From an uncultured Bacteroides sp. (lineage in GTDB: Bacteria; Bacteroidota; Bacteroidia; Bacteroidales; Bacteroidaceae): a stretch of DNA of 17,058 bases. How positions within the stretch are numbered: the stretch's first letter is position 1; every line of letters begins with the position of its first letter. The translations under genes were made by a program, and so were the position numbers. Below are positions 6,812-14,734 of the stretch, one piece after another. A model generated the notes under the pieces. The model did not search any database. It had not been told where the DNA came from and saw only the letters and a list, made by a program, of their open reading frames with translations. The DNA lies in contig USQO01000043.1 in the NCBI GenBank assembly GCA_900556845.1, positions 1 to 17,058 on the forward strand, given 5' to 3'.

Positions 6812-8515
6812 TTATTTACAATATTTGTTCATCAGTCCTTCAGCTACAGTATCGCCTAACTCTTTTGCTTTAAGGAAAGCTTCGCGGGCTTCTTTTTTCT
6901 TTTTGAGCTGAACCAGACTGTAACCTTTCATGCGGTAGGCTGCCGCATTTTTTGCATCCAGTTCAATGCATTTGTCTAATGCAGCAACAGCCTCTTCATG
7001 CTGTCCCACACGGACATGTACCGAACCTTTTTCTAACCATATGCTGGCATCTTGCGGAGCTAGTTCGGTTGCTTTATTGATGTCGTCAATGGCTTGCTGG
7101 TACATACGCGACTGGATGGCAGACTGTTCTCTTTCCAGATAGAAGTTTACATTTACTTGTCCCAGCATGGCATTGTAGAACAAATTATAGTCTAATACCG
7201 CTTCCCTGTGTTTGCCGGAGCGGGATTTGAATGCGGCTCTTTCGTACAGATACGGTGCTGCTTCTTGCCCGTAAGGCTCGTTAAATTTATTCACGGCACT
7301 GTCCAGTAATGACAAGATACGTGCGGTATCACTGCTTTCGGATAGTTCAAGTGCTTTCGCTGCAGAGAAATAAGTCGCTGCACTGGCTATAGGTGTCTGG
7401 TTTACGGCATCGTAACTGGTATAAGCATCTGCATATTTTTTCATGGCAAAGTAAATATCGCCCTGAAGCTGGAGATATATACCTTCCTGTTTGATTTTAA
7501 GAGCTTCGTTGATGTCGGCAAGTGCCTTTTCGTATCCCCAGTCTTTGTAGAGTGGTTTCTCTTCCATTGCTAATGTATAATTATAAATGAGCTTGCTTAT
7601 CTGGTAATAGCTTTCTTCTTTATTGGCAGATACTTTCAGCATTTGTTCTAAATCGGCTTCAGCTGCTGCGTAGCTTTGTTCTTGGTCCAGACCAACCGCA
7701 TAAGTGGCACGGCGCAGATACCCTTCTGTATTATTGGGATACTGTGCGATAAAATCGTTTAGCAATTCGCTGTATTTGGCAGGCTCTAGCTGTGAGGATG
7801 CCATGAAAAGATATATTAAAGCCTGGTCTTCAGTGTCGGGAAGTGCTTTTTTAATACCGATACCCTGAAGTGCTGCATCGTTCAAGGATAGGGCAGAGAT
7901 GGATAGATCGGCAGCAAAAGTAGCACCGATGGCGTAGCTTACTTTGCTTTCTGCATCACTGTTCTTTTGAATCATGGCAACTACCTCACCAGCCTCGTTC
8001 ATGACCGGACAACTGATTTCTTTGTCTTCAGTGCCAAAAGAAAGTGTATAATAGTATGCATTGTTGGCAATTGTATCTACTTTATTTACAGTTCCTTGCT
8101 TGGTGCTATTGCTCTTTTGTGTTGCATATGGCAACAGATAAGCGTTTTGTCCGGTAGATATGGCCGTAGTGGCAACAGGCAGTGCTGCTGTCTTTTTGGA
8201 GGTCTCTACACTGAATTTTACAACATCATAGATACCGTTAGCGCCGAGGATGTATTTTACAGGCTGCTCTTTACCGTCTGCTGTGATAACGACAGCTCGA
8301 TTGGCTCCTTTAAATAGTGTGTAATCGGATAGTGCGGTACCTTTTTCGTCGATGAAGAAACCGTTTCCTGTATTTAGTATAGAGTTGTCTTTATCATACG
8401 TAACGATGGAAAAAACGGCCTTTTGGGCTTTCGACGCCCATTTGGGAAGGGTTTGGGCTATGCTGAAGCTTGTCGACATACTGATGCATGCCAGCAAAAT
8501 GGATATTTTTTTCAT
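6812..8515 (-). CDS. Secreted degenerate trypsin-like domain / TPR protein
   Basis: This 567-residue protein has an N-terminal signal peptide (about 1-20, MKKISILLACISMSTSFSIA). Residues about 31-185 resemble the HtrA/trypsin-like beta-barrel: GNGFFIDEKGTALSDYTLF (51-69) aligns with the His segment, YDVVKFSV (96-103) with the Asp segment and EISCPVMNEAGEVVAMI (166-182) with the Ser segment. The His is replaced (Y65/T66) and the Ser position by I167, so it is probably not a protease. The C-terminal half is alpha-helical with TPRs, clearest at about 470-560 (AIDDINKATELAPQDASIWLEKG, then AVAALDKCIELDAKNAAAYRMKG). A periplasmic or surface scaffold is the likeliest role. It starts 11 nt after rlmB and is the last gene of the dnaN unit. 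Its function is unknown to me. Confidence 0.85.
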   Translation of the reverse strand: MKKISILLACISMSTSFSIAQTLPKWASKAQKAVFSIVTYDKDNSILNTGNGFFIDEKGTALSDYTLFKGANRAVVITADGKEQPVKYILGANGIYDVVKFSVETSKKTAALPVATTAISTGQNAYLLPYATQKSNSTKQGTVNKVDTIANNAYYYTLSFGTEDKEISCPVMNEAGEVVAMIQKNSDAESKVSYAIGATFAADLSISALSLNDAALQGIGIKKALPDTEDQALIYLFMASSQLEPAKYSELLNDFIAQYPNNTEGYLRRATYAVGLDQEQSYAAAEADLEQMLKVSANKEESYYQISKLIYNYTLAMEEKPLYKDWGYEKALADINEALKIKQEGIYLQLQGDIYFAMKKYADAYTSYDAVNQTPIASAATYFSAAKALELSESSDTARILSLLDSAVNKFNEPYGQEAAPYLYERAAFKSRSGKHREAVLDYNLFYNAMLGQVNVNFYLEREQSAIQSRMYQQAIDDINKATELAPQDASIWLEKGSVHVRVGQHEEAVAALDKCIELDAKNAAAYRMKGYSLVQLKKKKEAREAFLKAKELGDTVAEGLMNKYCK

Positions 8516-8526
8516 GTTGTTTGAAT

Positions 8527-9282
8527 TTATGCGTTTTCTGTTTCAAATCCGCGCTGTTTCACGGCTTCATAGATAAGGATTCCGGCTGCAACCGATACAT
8601 TCAGTGATTCTATCTTTCCCATAAGCGGAATTTTAATCCATTCGTCGCAGAGTGAAAGATGTTCGTAAGGCACACCAGTGTCTTCTGCACCCATGATAAT
8701 GCATACTGGGTCTCTATATTCGGCCTTGGTGTAGTCGTAGTCTCCTTTTTCGGTGGCAGCTACAATCTTGAATCCGCTTTCTTTCAAGTATTTGATGGTC
8801 TGGGTAAGACTGTTCTCACGGCATACCGGAATGGTGTGCAGGGCTCCGGCTGAGGTTTTGATGGCATCGGCATTTACGCTTACACTATTTTTAGATGGAA
8901 TAATGATGGCATCTACACCAGCACATTCGCAGGTACGTGCAATAGCACCGAAATTACGTACGTCTGTCAGTCCGTCCAGCAGAATAATCAGAGGATTTTT
9001 GCCCTGTTCGAAAAGGAAGGGTACCAAGTCTTCTGTTTTTTGGTAGCTGATGGCAGAAATAAATGCCACTACCCCCTGATGGTTTTTACGTGTGATGCGG
9101 TTGATACGTTCTACCGGTACACGCTGTACCGGAATGTTCGTTCCTTTAAGTGCTGCAAACAGTTCTTTCGAGAGATCGCTCTGAATATCTTTTTTTACAA
9201 GAATTTTGTCAAATTCCTTACCAGCCTGAATGGCTTCAATTACGGCGCGTACGCCAAAAATCATTTCGTTCTTTTCTATCAT
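8527..9282 (-). CDS. rlmB: 23S rRNA 2'-O-ribose methyltransferase, RlmB/TrmH family
   Basis: This is a SPOUT-class SAM-dependent methyltransferase of 251 residues. The N-terminal substrate-binding domain (about 5-75, MIFGVRAVIEAI...) is the RlmB type. The trefoil-knot motifs follow: NFGAIARTCECAGVDAIII (110-128, N110 and R116), IMGAEDTGV (196-204, E200) and IPLMGKIESLNVSVAAGI (218-235, N228). RlmB methylates G2251 of the 23S rRNA P-loop. A related specificity within the TrmH family cannot be excluded from sequence. An in-frame ATG at residue 7 is an alternative start. It lies 18 nt after recN and 11 nt before the TPR gene. Confidence 0.92.
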   Translation of the reverse strand: MIEKNEMIFGVRAVIEAIQAGKEFDKILVKKDIQSDLSKELFAALKGTNIPVQRVPVERINRITRKNHQGVVAFISAISYQKTEDLVPFLFEQGKNPLIILLDGLTDVRNFGAIARTCECAGVDAIIIPSKNSVSVNADAIKTSAGALHTIPVCRENSLTQTIKYLKESGFKIVAATEKGDYDYTKAEYRDPVCIIMGAEDTGVPYEHLSLCDEWIKIPLMGKIESLNVSVAAGILIYEAVKQRGFETENA

Positions 9283-9300
9283 ACTATTTTTTCTTTCTTG

Positions 9301-10971
9301 TTATGAATTTTGTTCCAACAATGCACGAGCATTATTCATGGCTGCCTCAGTGAGGGTAGCACCGCTTAGCATATTGGCTATTTCTTTGATACGTTCTTCC
9401 TGACTCAGGCAGTTGATGTAGCTGCTGGTTCCGGTTTCTGTATCTTTCTTATAAACTTTATAATGAGTTCCACCACGGGCTGCAATTTGTGGCAGGTGGG
9501 TAATGCTGATAACCTGACGGTTTTGACGTCCCATATCTTGCATGATGTAGGCCATTTTTTCGGCAATCGAGCCGGATACACCCGTATCGATTTCATCAAA
9601 AATGATGGTAGGCAATTTCACTGCACCTGCTATCAGGGCTTTGAGTGAAAGCATTACGCGGGCTATTTCACCGCCCGACGCAATAGAAGCTACATTTTGC
9701 AACGTTCCGTTCTTGTTGGCCGAGAATAGGAAGTTTACCATGTCCATACCCGAAGCATCGGGTTCCTTGCGGGGAATCAGCTCTATGGCGAAGCGTACAT
9801 TGGGCATCCCCAGTGGAATGAGCAGTTCCATCATACGCGTTTCAATGGAATGGGCGGCTGTTGTACGTTTCTGTGTAAGCAGGGCTGCCTTTTCCAGTAC
9901 CTGCTGGTAGAGTGCGTCTTTTTTCTGTTCAAGTTCGGCTATGGTGTCATCAAACGAGGTAATGGCATCCAGCTGCCGCTTGTAGGAATCAGTAAGCTCT
10001 ATCAATTCTTTCACTGTCTTGACACGGTGTTTTTGTTCCAGTGAATAAATCAGGTTCAGTCTTTCGTTAACGAAATCCAGCCGTGCTGGGTTATATTCTA
10101 TTTCTTCTTGTCCATTGGCAATATCATGTGCCAGTTCTTTCAGTTCAATGTAACAGTTGTTTAGCCGTTCGGCCCATTCGGATGCTGGACTGTACACGCG
10201 CGACGTGTTTTGGGTTATTTGCAGACACTCCCTTGTTGCCGACAGAATGCTGTTGCCCTCATTGTTCAGCAGCTGGTCAACCTTGTACAGACCTGCTTTA
10301 ATTTCTTCTGCATGACTCAATGTTTCTGCTTCCTCTTCCAATTCTTTTTGTTCGCTTTCGTCTTGTAAGCGGGCATCTTCCAACTGGCTGAGCTGGAAGC
10401 GAATATAATCTTCATCGTTCTTGCTTTGCTCAGCCTGGGCTATAAACTCTTTGAGTTGCTTGCTTACCGTGCAATACTCCAGATAGTATTTTTTGTAGGT
10501 ATTCAGCTCCATATCATCCTGAGCCAGAATATCAACGACATTGAGTTGGAATCCCTCTTTATTTATCAGCAAGTTCTGGTGCTGACTGTGTACATCAATA
10601 AGCTTTTCTCCCAGTGCTTTCATCTGGTTCACCGATGCTGGGGTGTCGTTGATAAAAGCGCGGCTTTTTCCGTTGGCATATACTTCACGGCGCAAGATGC
10701 ATTCTTCCGGGTCGAACTCCAGTTCCAGTTCTTCGAAAAAGGCATCCATGTGATAAGGAGCAATGTAGAAATGTGCTTCTACAATGCACTTGGGTGCACC
10801 ATTCTTTATGGCTTTGGCATCGGCACGCTGCCCTAACAGTAGTCCGATGGCTCCCAATATAATAGATTTACCAGCACCGGTTTCACCTGTTATGACTGAG
10901 AATCCTGGATTGAAATTTATTTCCAGTTTGTCTATCAGTGCATAATTTTGTATAAAGATGGATTTAAGCAT
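9301..10971 (-). CDS. recN: DNA repair protein RecN
   Basis: This SMC-like ATPase acts early in recombinational repair of double-strand breaks. The 556-residue length is normal. The start MLKSIFIQNYALIDKLEINF is canonical, with Walker A GETGAGKS (29-36), a coiled-coil middle region (about 150-370, interrupted by a short head-proximal segment), signature SGGE (432-435), Walker B IIFDEID (456-462) and the THLPQIAA His loop. The frame stays open to 11010 inside coaBC. I chose ATG 10971 because RecN homology starts exactly there, leaving one base after the coaBC stop. Overlap-like spacing suggests coupled translation. It is part of the dnaN unit, and no separate SOS-type promoter is evident. Confidence 0.96.
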   Translation of the reverse strand: MLKSIFIQNYALIDKLEINFNPGFSVITGETGAGKSIILGAIGLLLGQRADAKAIKNGAPKCIVEAHFYIAPYHMDAFFEELELEFDPEECILRREVYANGKSRAFINDTPASVNQMKALGEKLIDVHSQHQNLLINKEGFQLNVVDILAQDDMELNTYKKYYLEYCTVSKQLKEFIAQAEQSKNDEDYIRFQLSQLEDARLQDESEQKELEEEAETLSHAEEIKAGLYKVDQLLNNEGNSILSATRECLQITQNTSRVYSPASEWAERLNNCYIELKELAHDIANGQEEIEYNPARLDFVNERLNLIYSLEQKHRVKTVKELIELTDSYKRQLDAITSFDDTIAELEQKKDALYQQVLEKAALLTQKRTTAAHSIETRMMELLIPLGMPNVRFAIELIPRKEPDASGMDMVNFLFSANKNGTLQNVASIASGGEIARVMLSLKALIAGAVKLPTIIFDEIDTGVSGSIAEKMAYIMQDMGRQNRQVISITHLPQIAARGGTHYKVYKKDTETGTSSYINCLSQEERIKEIANMLSGATLTEAAMNNARALLEQNS

Positions 10972-10972
10972 A

Positions 10973-12166
10973 TTATTGCAATAAATTGGCCAGACGGTCG
11001 ATGATGTCATCGGCTACCTCTGTCTTGGTTTTTAAAGGATATGGAGTTCCCTTTCCCTTGTCTACAATCGTTATTTTGTTGGTATCACATTGAAATCCGG
11101 CTCCCGCATCCTGCAAAGAGTTTAAGACAATGAAGTCAAAGTTCTTTTTTTCCAGTTTATGTCGGGCGTTGGCCAGTTCGTTGTTGGTTTCAAGTGCAAA
11201 ACCTACCAGGCATTGATTCTCTTTTTTTATTTTACCCAATGCAGCGGCAATGTCTTCTGTCGGGACCAGTTTGAGTATGAGGTCTTCTTTTTCTCTTTTA
11301 ATTTTCTGGTCGGCTTTTACTTCAGGGGTAAAATCGGCTACAGCGGCACAGAGAATGGCTGCATCCGAAGTTGGAAAAGCTTCTATGGCAGCTTCATGCA
11401 TCTGGTGTGCGCTTTCCACTTTTACAATTTTAATGGAAGGATGTTGTGCTTTTACCTGTACGGGACCGCTTATCAGAGTAACCTCAGCACCGCGGCGGGC
11501 ACAGCTTTCGGCCAGTGCATAACCCATTTTGCCAGAAGAATAGTTGCCTATAAAGCGTACAGGGTCTATTTTTTCGTAAGTAGGACCAGCTGTAATCAGT
11601 ACTTTCTTTCCTTTCAAGTCTTGTTCCCGGTTGAAAAAAGCTTCCAGAACTTCCACTATTTTTTCGGGTTCTTCCATTCTTCCTTTACCTACGAGGTGAC
11701 TTGCCAGCTCTCCTTCACCGGGCTCGATGATATGGTTTCCATATGAGCGGAGTATTTCCAGATTCTTTTGGGTTGCCGGATGTGCAAACATATCCAGGTC
11801 CATTGCCGGAGCAACAAATACAGGTGCTTTCATCGACAGATAGGTGGTGATGAGCATATTGTCGGCTATCCCGTTTGCCATTTTCCCGATGGTAGAGGCT
11901 GTAGCAGGAGCAATTACCATTGCATCGGCCCAAAGTCCTAAGTCTACATGGCTGTGCCACGTACCGTCCCGTTGTGAGAAAAATTCGCTGATAACGGGTT
12001 TACTGGTCAGTGCCGAAAGAGTGATAGGGGTAATGAATTCTTTACCGGCTGGTGTGATGACAACCTGCACCTCAGCTCCTTTTTTGATAAGTGCACGAAT
12101 AAGTACAGCAGCCTTGTAAGCTGCTATACTTCCTGTTATACCGAGTACGATTTTCTTTCCTTTCAT
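10973..12166 (-). CDS. coaBC: Bifunctional phosphopantothenoylcysteine decarboxylase / phosphopantothenate-cysteine ligase
   Basis: This flavoprotein carries out two CoA-synthesis steps: ligation of cysteine to 4'-phosphopantothenate (CoaB) and decarboxylation to 4'-phosphopantetheine (CoaC). It has 397 residues. The CoaC half (1-180) has the flavin-binding GITGSIAAYKA and the active-site His73 (SHVDL, E. coli His75). The CoaB half starts at GKKVLITAGPTYEKIDPVRFIGNYSSGKMG (186-215). Two CoaC residues differ from E. coli: PAMN is PAMD (Asp123 for Asn125), and the ACG Cys158 position is Ser156 (LASHLVGKGRM). I recall similar variants in other Bacteroidota, but could not check. It lies 4 nt after the exonuclease gene and 1 nt before recN. 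Confidence 0.96.
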   Translation of the reverse strand: MKGKKIVLGITGSIAAYKAAVLIRALIKKGAEVQVVITPAGKEFITPITLSALTSKPVISEFFSQRDGTWHSHVDLGLWADAMVIAPATASTIGKMANGIADNMLITTYLSMKAPVFVAPAMDLDMFAHPATQKNLEILRSYGNHIIEPGEGELASHLVGKGRMEEPEKIVEVLEAFFNREQDLKGKKVLITAGPTYEKIDPVRFIGNYSSGKMGYALAESCARRGAEVTLISGPVQVKAQHPSIKIVKVESAHQMHEAAIEAFPTSDAAILCAAVADFTPEVKADQKIKREKEDLILKLVPTEDIAAALGKIKKENQCLVGFALETNNELANARHKLEKKNFDFIVLNSLQDAGAGFQCDTNKITIVDKGKGTPYPLKTKTEVADDIIDRLANLLQ

Positions 12167-12170
12167 AGGT

Positions 12171-12947
12171 TTATTTAGCCAGACCGCTGGTGCGTAATCT
12201 GATTTTGGTCAATACATTTTTGGTATTCAAAGTAAAATCTCCGTTCATAATCCAACCGAAATAGCCCGGGTCTTTTTGCAAGACTTCAGTGACGGGGATT
12301 CCTTTGTATTTTCCGAAGTTGAAAACTTCCACATCATTGTCATTGTAGATGATACGTCCTGCAAAATCTACATTCTTGTTGTAGCTGGAATAGTCCGACA
12401 AGAAGTTGATGTCATTCTCCAGAATTTCAGGATAATGATCCAGTTGTGCTTTCAGTACTTCGTAGGTAGCACGTGTATCCGCTTCGGCAGTGTGTGCATC
12501 TTCCAGATTTTTTCCACAATAGAATTTATAGGCAGCCGACAAAGTGCGCTGTTCCAGCTTGTGGTAAATCACCTGCACATCAACGAATTTCCGTTTTTTC
12601 AGGTCTACATCTATGCCGGCACGCAGAAATTCTTCAGCCAGTACAGGAATGTCAAAACGGTTGGAGTTAAATCCTGCCAAATCTGCTCCTTCAATGTCGC
12701 GTGCAATATCTTTTGCTACCTCTTTGAAAGTCGGACAGTCGGCTACATCCTCATCGTAAATACCATGTATGGCAGATGAGGCTTCCGGAATGTGCATTTC
12801 CGGATTGATACGCATGGTTTTGCTTTCCTCGTTTCCGTTAGGATATACTTTCAGGTAGCAAATTTCGACAATACGGTCTGTATTTATATTGGTACCGGTC
12901 GTTTCCAAATCAAAGAACACCAGTGGATTTTTCAGATTAAGCTTCAT
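12171..12947 (-). CDS. DEDDh 3'-5' exonuclease (DnaQ/ExoX-like)
   Basis: This 258-residue protein carries a complete DEDDh exonuclease core: D13 and E15 in FFDLETTG, D99 in NSNRFDIPVL, and H152 and D157 in HTAEAD. It should remove nucleotides from DNA (or RNA) 3' ends with two metal ions. A C-terminal module from about residue 200 (VFNFGKYKGIPVTEVLQKDPGYFGWIMNGDF) matches the small domain seen in ExoX-like and Bacteroidota DnaQ-family proteins. Its place 27 nt after dnaN suggests a proofreading or repair role with the clamp, though annotation as a polymerase III epsilon subunit is not proven. I see no obvious clamp-binding QLxLF motif. Confidence 0.9.
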   Translation of the reverse strand: MKLNLKNPLVFFDLETTGTNINTDRIVEICYLKVYPNGNEESKTMRINPEMHIPEASSAIHGIYDEDVADCPTFKEVAKDIARDIEGADLAGFNSNRFDIPVLAEEFLRAGIDVDLKKRKFVDVQVIYHKLEQRTLSAAYKFYCGKNLEDAHTAEADTRATYEVLKAQLDHYPEILENDINFLSDYSSYNKNVDFAGRIIYNDNDVEVFNFGKYKGIPVTEVLQKDPGYFGWIMNGDFTLNTKNVLTKIRLRTSGLAK

Positions 12948-12974
12948 GGTTGCTTGTTTTTATAAATTGGAGTT

Positions 12975-14099
12975 TTAGTCGTTGAGCATCATTGGCATTA
13001 ACAACATCAGCAGGTCTTCGTTTTCTTCCTGTTCAGACGGTACGATAACTCCCGCACGCGATGGATCGGCCAGTTCGCACACTACATCCTGAGAAGAAAT
13101 GTTATTCAGAATGTCAATCAGGAACTGAGATTTAAAACCGATGCTCATGGCACTGCCGCTATACTGGCAGTTGATGGTTTCTTCTGCCGATGTAGAGAAG
13201 TCAAGATCCTGTGCCGAGATTTTGATGAAGTTGTCATTCAGCGCCAGTTTCACCAAGTTGCTCGACTGTGGAGAGAATACCGCGATACGCTTTAATGCAC
13301 TGATAAATGATACTCTGTCAATAATAGCCTTATGCGGATTGTTCTGCGGAATTACAGAATTGTAGTTCGGATAGCGTCCTTCAATCAGTCGGCATATCAT
13401 GCAGAAACTTTCCATGGTAAACATGGCATTGCGGTCATCGAATGAGATATTTACATCTCCCTGCTCTTTAGCCAGCAAGTTTTTAAGCAGATTGGCAGGC
13501 TTTTTAGGCAGGATAAATGCGGCTTTCTCGTTCTGTGATGGTGTGAAAATTTTGCAACGCACCAGTTTGTGACCATCTGATGCAACCAACGTAATATCTT
13601 CTGTATTGATGTCAAAATAGATACCATTCATTACAGGACGCAATTCATCGTCTGCTGTAGCAAAAATACTGCGGTTGATGCCGCCCAGCAGGATGTCTGC
13701 TCCCATGTTGAACCGTACCGCACCTTCGTTCAATACAGGCAGAGTAGGATATTCGTTGGCATTTTGCCCTACCAGACTATATTGTCCGTTCTGATAGCGA
13801 ACCGTAATTTCAAGGCTGTTGGTGTCTACCGTAAAGCTCAAAGGCTGTTCCGGAATTTCTTTCAATGCTTCGAGCAGCGTTTTAGAAGAAACGGCAAAAC
13901 TTCCGTCTCCTTCGTATTCTGTCACTTCGAGCGAAGTAATCAGCGTTGTATCATTGTCGGATGCTGTAAGCTCCAGCGTTCCGTCCTGCAGTTTGATATG
14001 GAAACAATCCAGGATAGGAAGTGAGTTTTTAGAGTTGATTACTCGGCTGATAGCTTGCAAATGATTAAAAAAAGCTGAACTGGAAACTATGAATTTCAT
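12975..14099 (-). CDS. dnaN: DNA polymerase III beta subunit (sliding clamp)
   Basis: This is the ring-shaped processivity clamp of replication, 374 residues long, with the usual three repeated clamp domains. The N-terminus MKFIVSSSAFFNHLQAISRVINSKNSLPILDCFHIKL is typical, as are ASDGHKLVRCKI, GRYPNYNSVIP and the C-terminal hydrophobic run LMLLMPMML that ends the family. It heads a six-gene minus-strand unit and does not sit beside dnaA, as is common in this phylum. The predicted leader is about 60 nt, from a promoter at 14168-14201 that lies back to back with that of the DUF3127 gene. Confidence 0.97.
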   Translation of the reverse strand: MKFIVSSSAFFNHLQAISRVINSKNSLPILDCFHIKLQDGTLELTASDNDTTLITSLEVTEYEGDGSFAVSSKTLLEALKEIPEQPLSFTVDTNSLEITVRYQNGQYSLVGQNANEYPTLPVLNEGAVRFNMGADILLGGINRSIFATADDELRPVMNGIYFDINTEDITLVASDGHKLVRCKIFTPSQNEKAAFILPKKPANLLKNLLAKEQGDVNISFDDRNAMFTMESFCMICRLIEGRYPNYNSVIPQNNPHKAIIDRVSFISALKRIAVFSPQSSNLVKLALNDNFIKISAQDLDFSTSAEETINCQYSGSAMSIGFKSQFLIDILNNISSQDVVCELADPSRAGVIVPSEQEENEDLLMLLMPMMLND

Positions 14100-14167
14100 A
14101 TTGTTTATATAAATTTTATATTATTTCTGACTAAAATCAATCTTTTCAAATTGAATTATTTAACTGC

Positions 14168-14201
14168 CAAAAGTACGAAAAGATTGCGTATGAATCGCAA
14201 A
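14168..14201 (-). promoter_or_regulatory. Putative promoter of the dnaN unit
   Basis: Minus-strand TACTTTTG (14168-14175) matches TAnnTTTG, with TTTG (14198-14201) 22 bp upstream, slightly longer than the usual 19-21. Transcription would start near 14161, about 60 nt before ATG 14099. No better match lies closer to the gene. Confidence 0.45.
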
Positions 14202-14217
14202 AAAAAGAGATAAAAAT

Positions 14218-14248
14218 TAGTATACTTCCCCTAAAAGATGTACTTTCG
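14218..14248 (+). promoter_or_regulatory. Putative promoter of the DUF3127 gene
   Basis: TACTTTCG (14241-14248) is one base off TAnnTTTG. A TTAG, a weak -33, ends 20 bp upstream at 14220. The predicted start is near 14254, about 20 nt before ATG 14275. Together with the dnaN promoter it makes a compact divergent pair. The match is imperfect. Confidence 0.35.
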
Positions 14249-14274
14249 CACTAGTTTTAAAACGAAATGAATAT

Positions 14275-14655
14275 ATGGAATTATCAGGTAAAGTAATAGC
14301 CGTTCTCGAACCTAGAGGCGGTGTTTCCAAGTCTGGAAACGAATGGAAAGTACAGGAATATGTAATTGAAACACACGACCAGTATCCCAGAAGAATGTGT
14401 TTCGACGTTTTCGGAGCAGATAAAATTCAGCAATTCAATATCCAGATAGGTGAGGAACTTAATGTGTCATTCGATATTGATGCCCGTGAATGGCAAGGAC
14501 GCTGGTTCAACAGTATCCGTGCATGGAAAGTAGAACGTGTCGGTGCAGCAACTGCCGCTCCAATGCCTGATCCTTCTTTCCCGCCAATGAATGCAGCACC
14601 GGCTGCCCCGGTTGATTTTGCGGCAGGTGATGAAAAAGATGATCTTCCATTCTGA
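14275..14655 (+). CDS. DUF3127 OB-fold-like protein with SSB-type C-terminal tail
   Basis: This 126-residue protein is of the DUF3127 type, a family I know chiefly from Bacteroidota. Residues about 1-92 (MELSGKVIAVLEPRGGVSKSGNEWKVQEYVIE...FDVFGADKIQQF...VSFDIDAREWQGRWFNSIRAWKVERV) alternate strands as a single OB fold would. A Pro/Ala-rich flexible linker (93-117) leads to an acidic tip, EKDDLPF. This closely resembles the DDDIPF tail by which SSB recruits repair and replication proteins. A single-strand nucleic-acid-binding role is inferred from fold pattern and tail; I know of no assigned function. It is transcribed alone, divergent from dnaN and convergent with rho, and ends in a strong terminator. 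A true SSB is normally longer and has its own signature. Confidence 0.85.
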   Translation: MELSGKVIAVLEPRGGVSKSGNEWKVQEYVIETHDQYPRRMCFDVFGADKIQQFNIQIGEELNVSFDIDAREWQGRWFNSIRAWKVERVGAATAAPMPDPSFPPMNAAPAAPVDFAAGDEKDDLPF

Positions 14656-14679
14656 TATCCGGAATTTTTGAGATAAAAT

Positions 14680-14732
14680 AAAACTCCCGGTCGGTTTTTG
14701 CAAGCGATTGCAAAACTGACCGGGAGTTTTTT
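14680..14732. terminator. Bidirectional terminator between the DUF3127 gene and rho
   Basis: A nearly perfect hairpin: 13 bp (AAAACTCCCGGTC with GACCGGGAGTTTT), then six further pairs, a one-base bulge and four more pairs, closed by a GCGA tetraloop (14704-14707), which fits the GNRA type. A T-run follows on the plus strand, and an A-rich run (T-rich on the minus strand) precedes it. It can therefore end the DUF3127 transcript and, from the other side, the rho transcript, whose stop codon ends at 14735. Confidence 0.9.
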
Positions 14733-14734
14733 GT

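Noticed and set aside
11159..11746. 195-residue plus-strand frame
   Set aside because: It is the complement of coaBC. Its Phe/Tyr/Cys-rich composition is typical of an antisense shadow, and it has no start context or domain.
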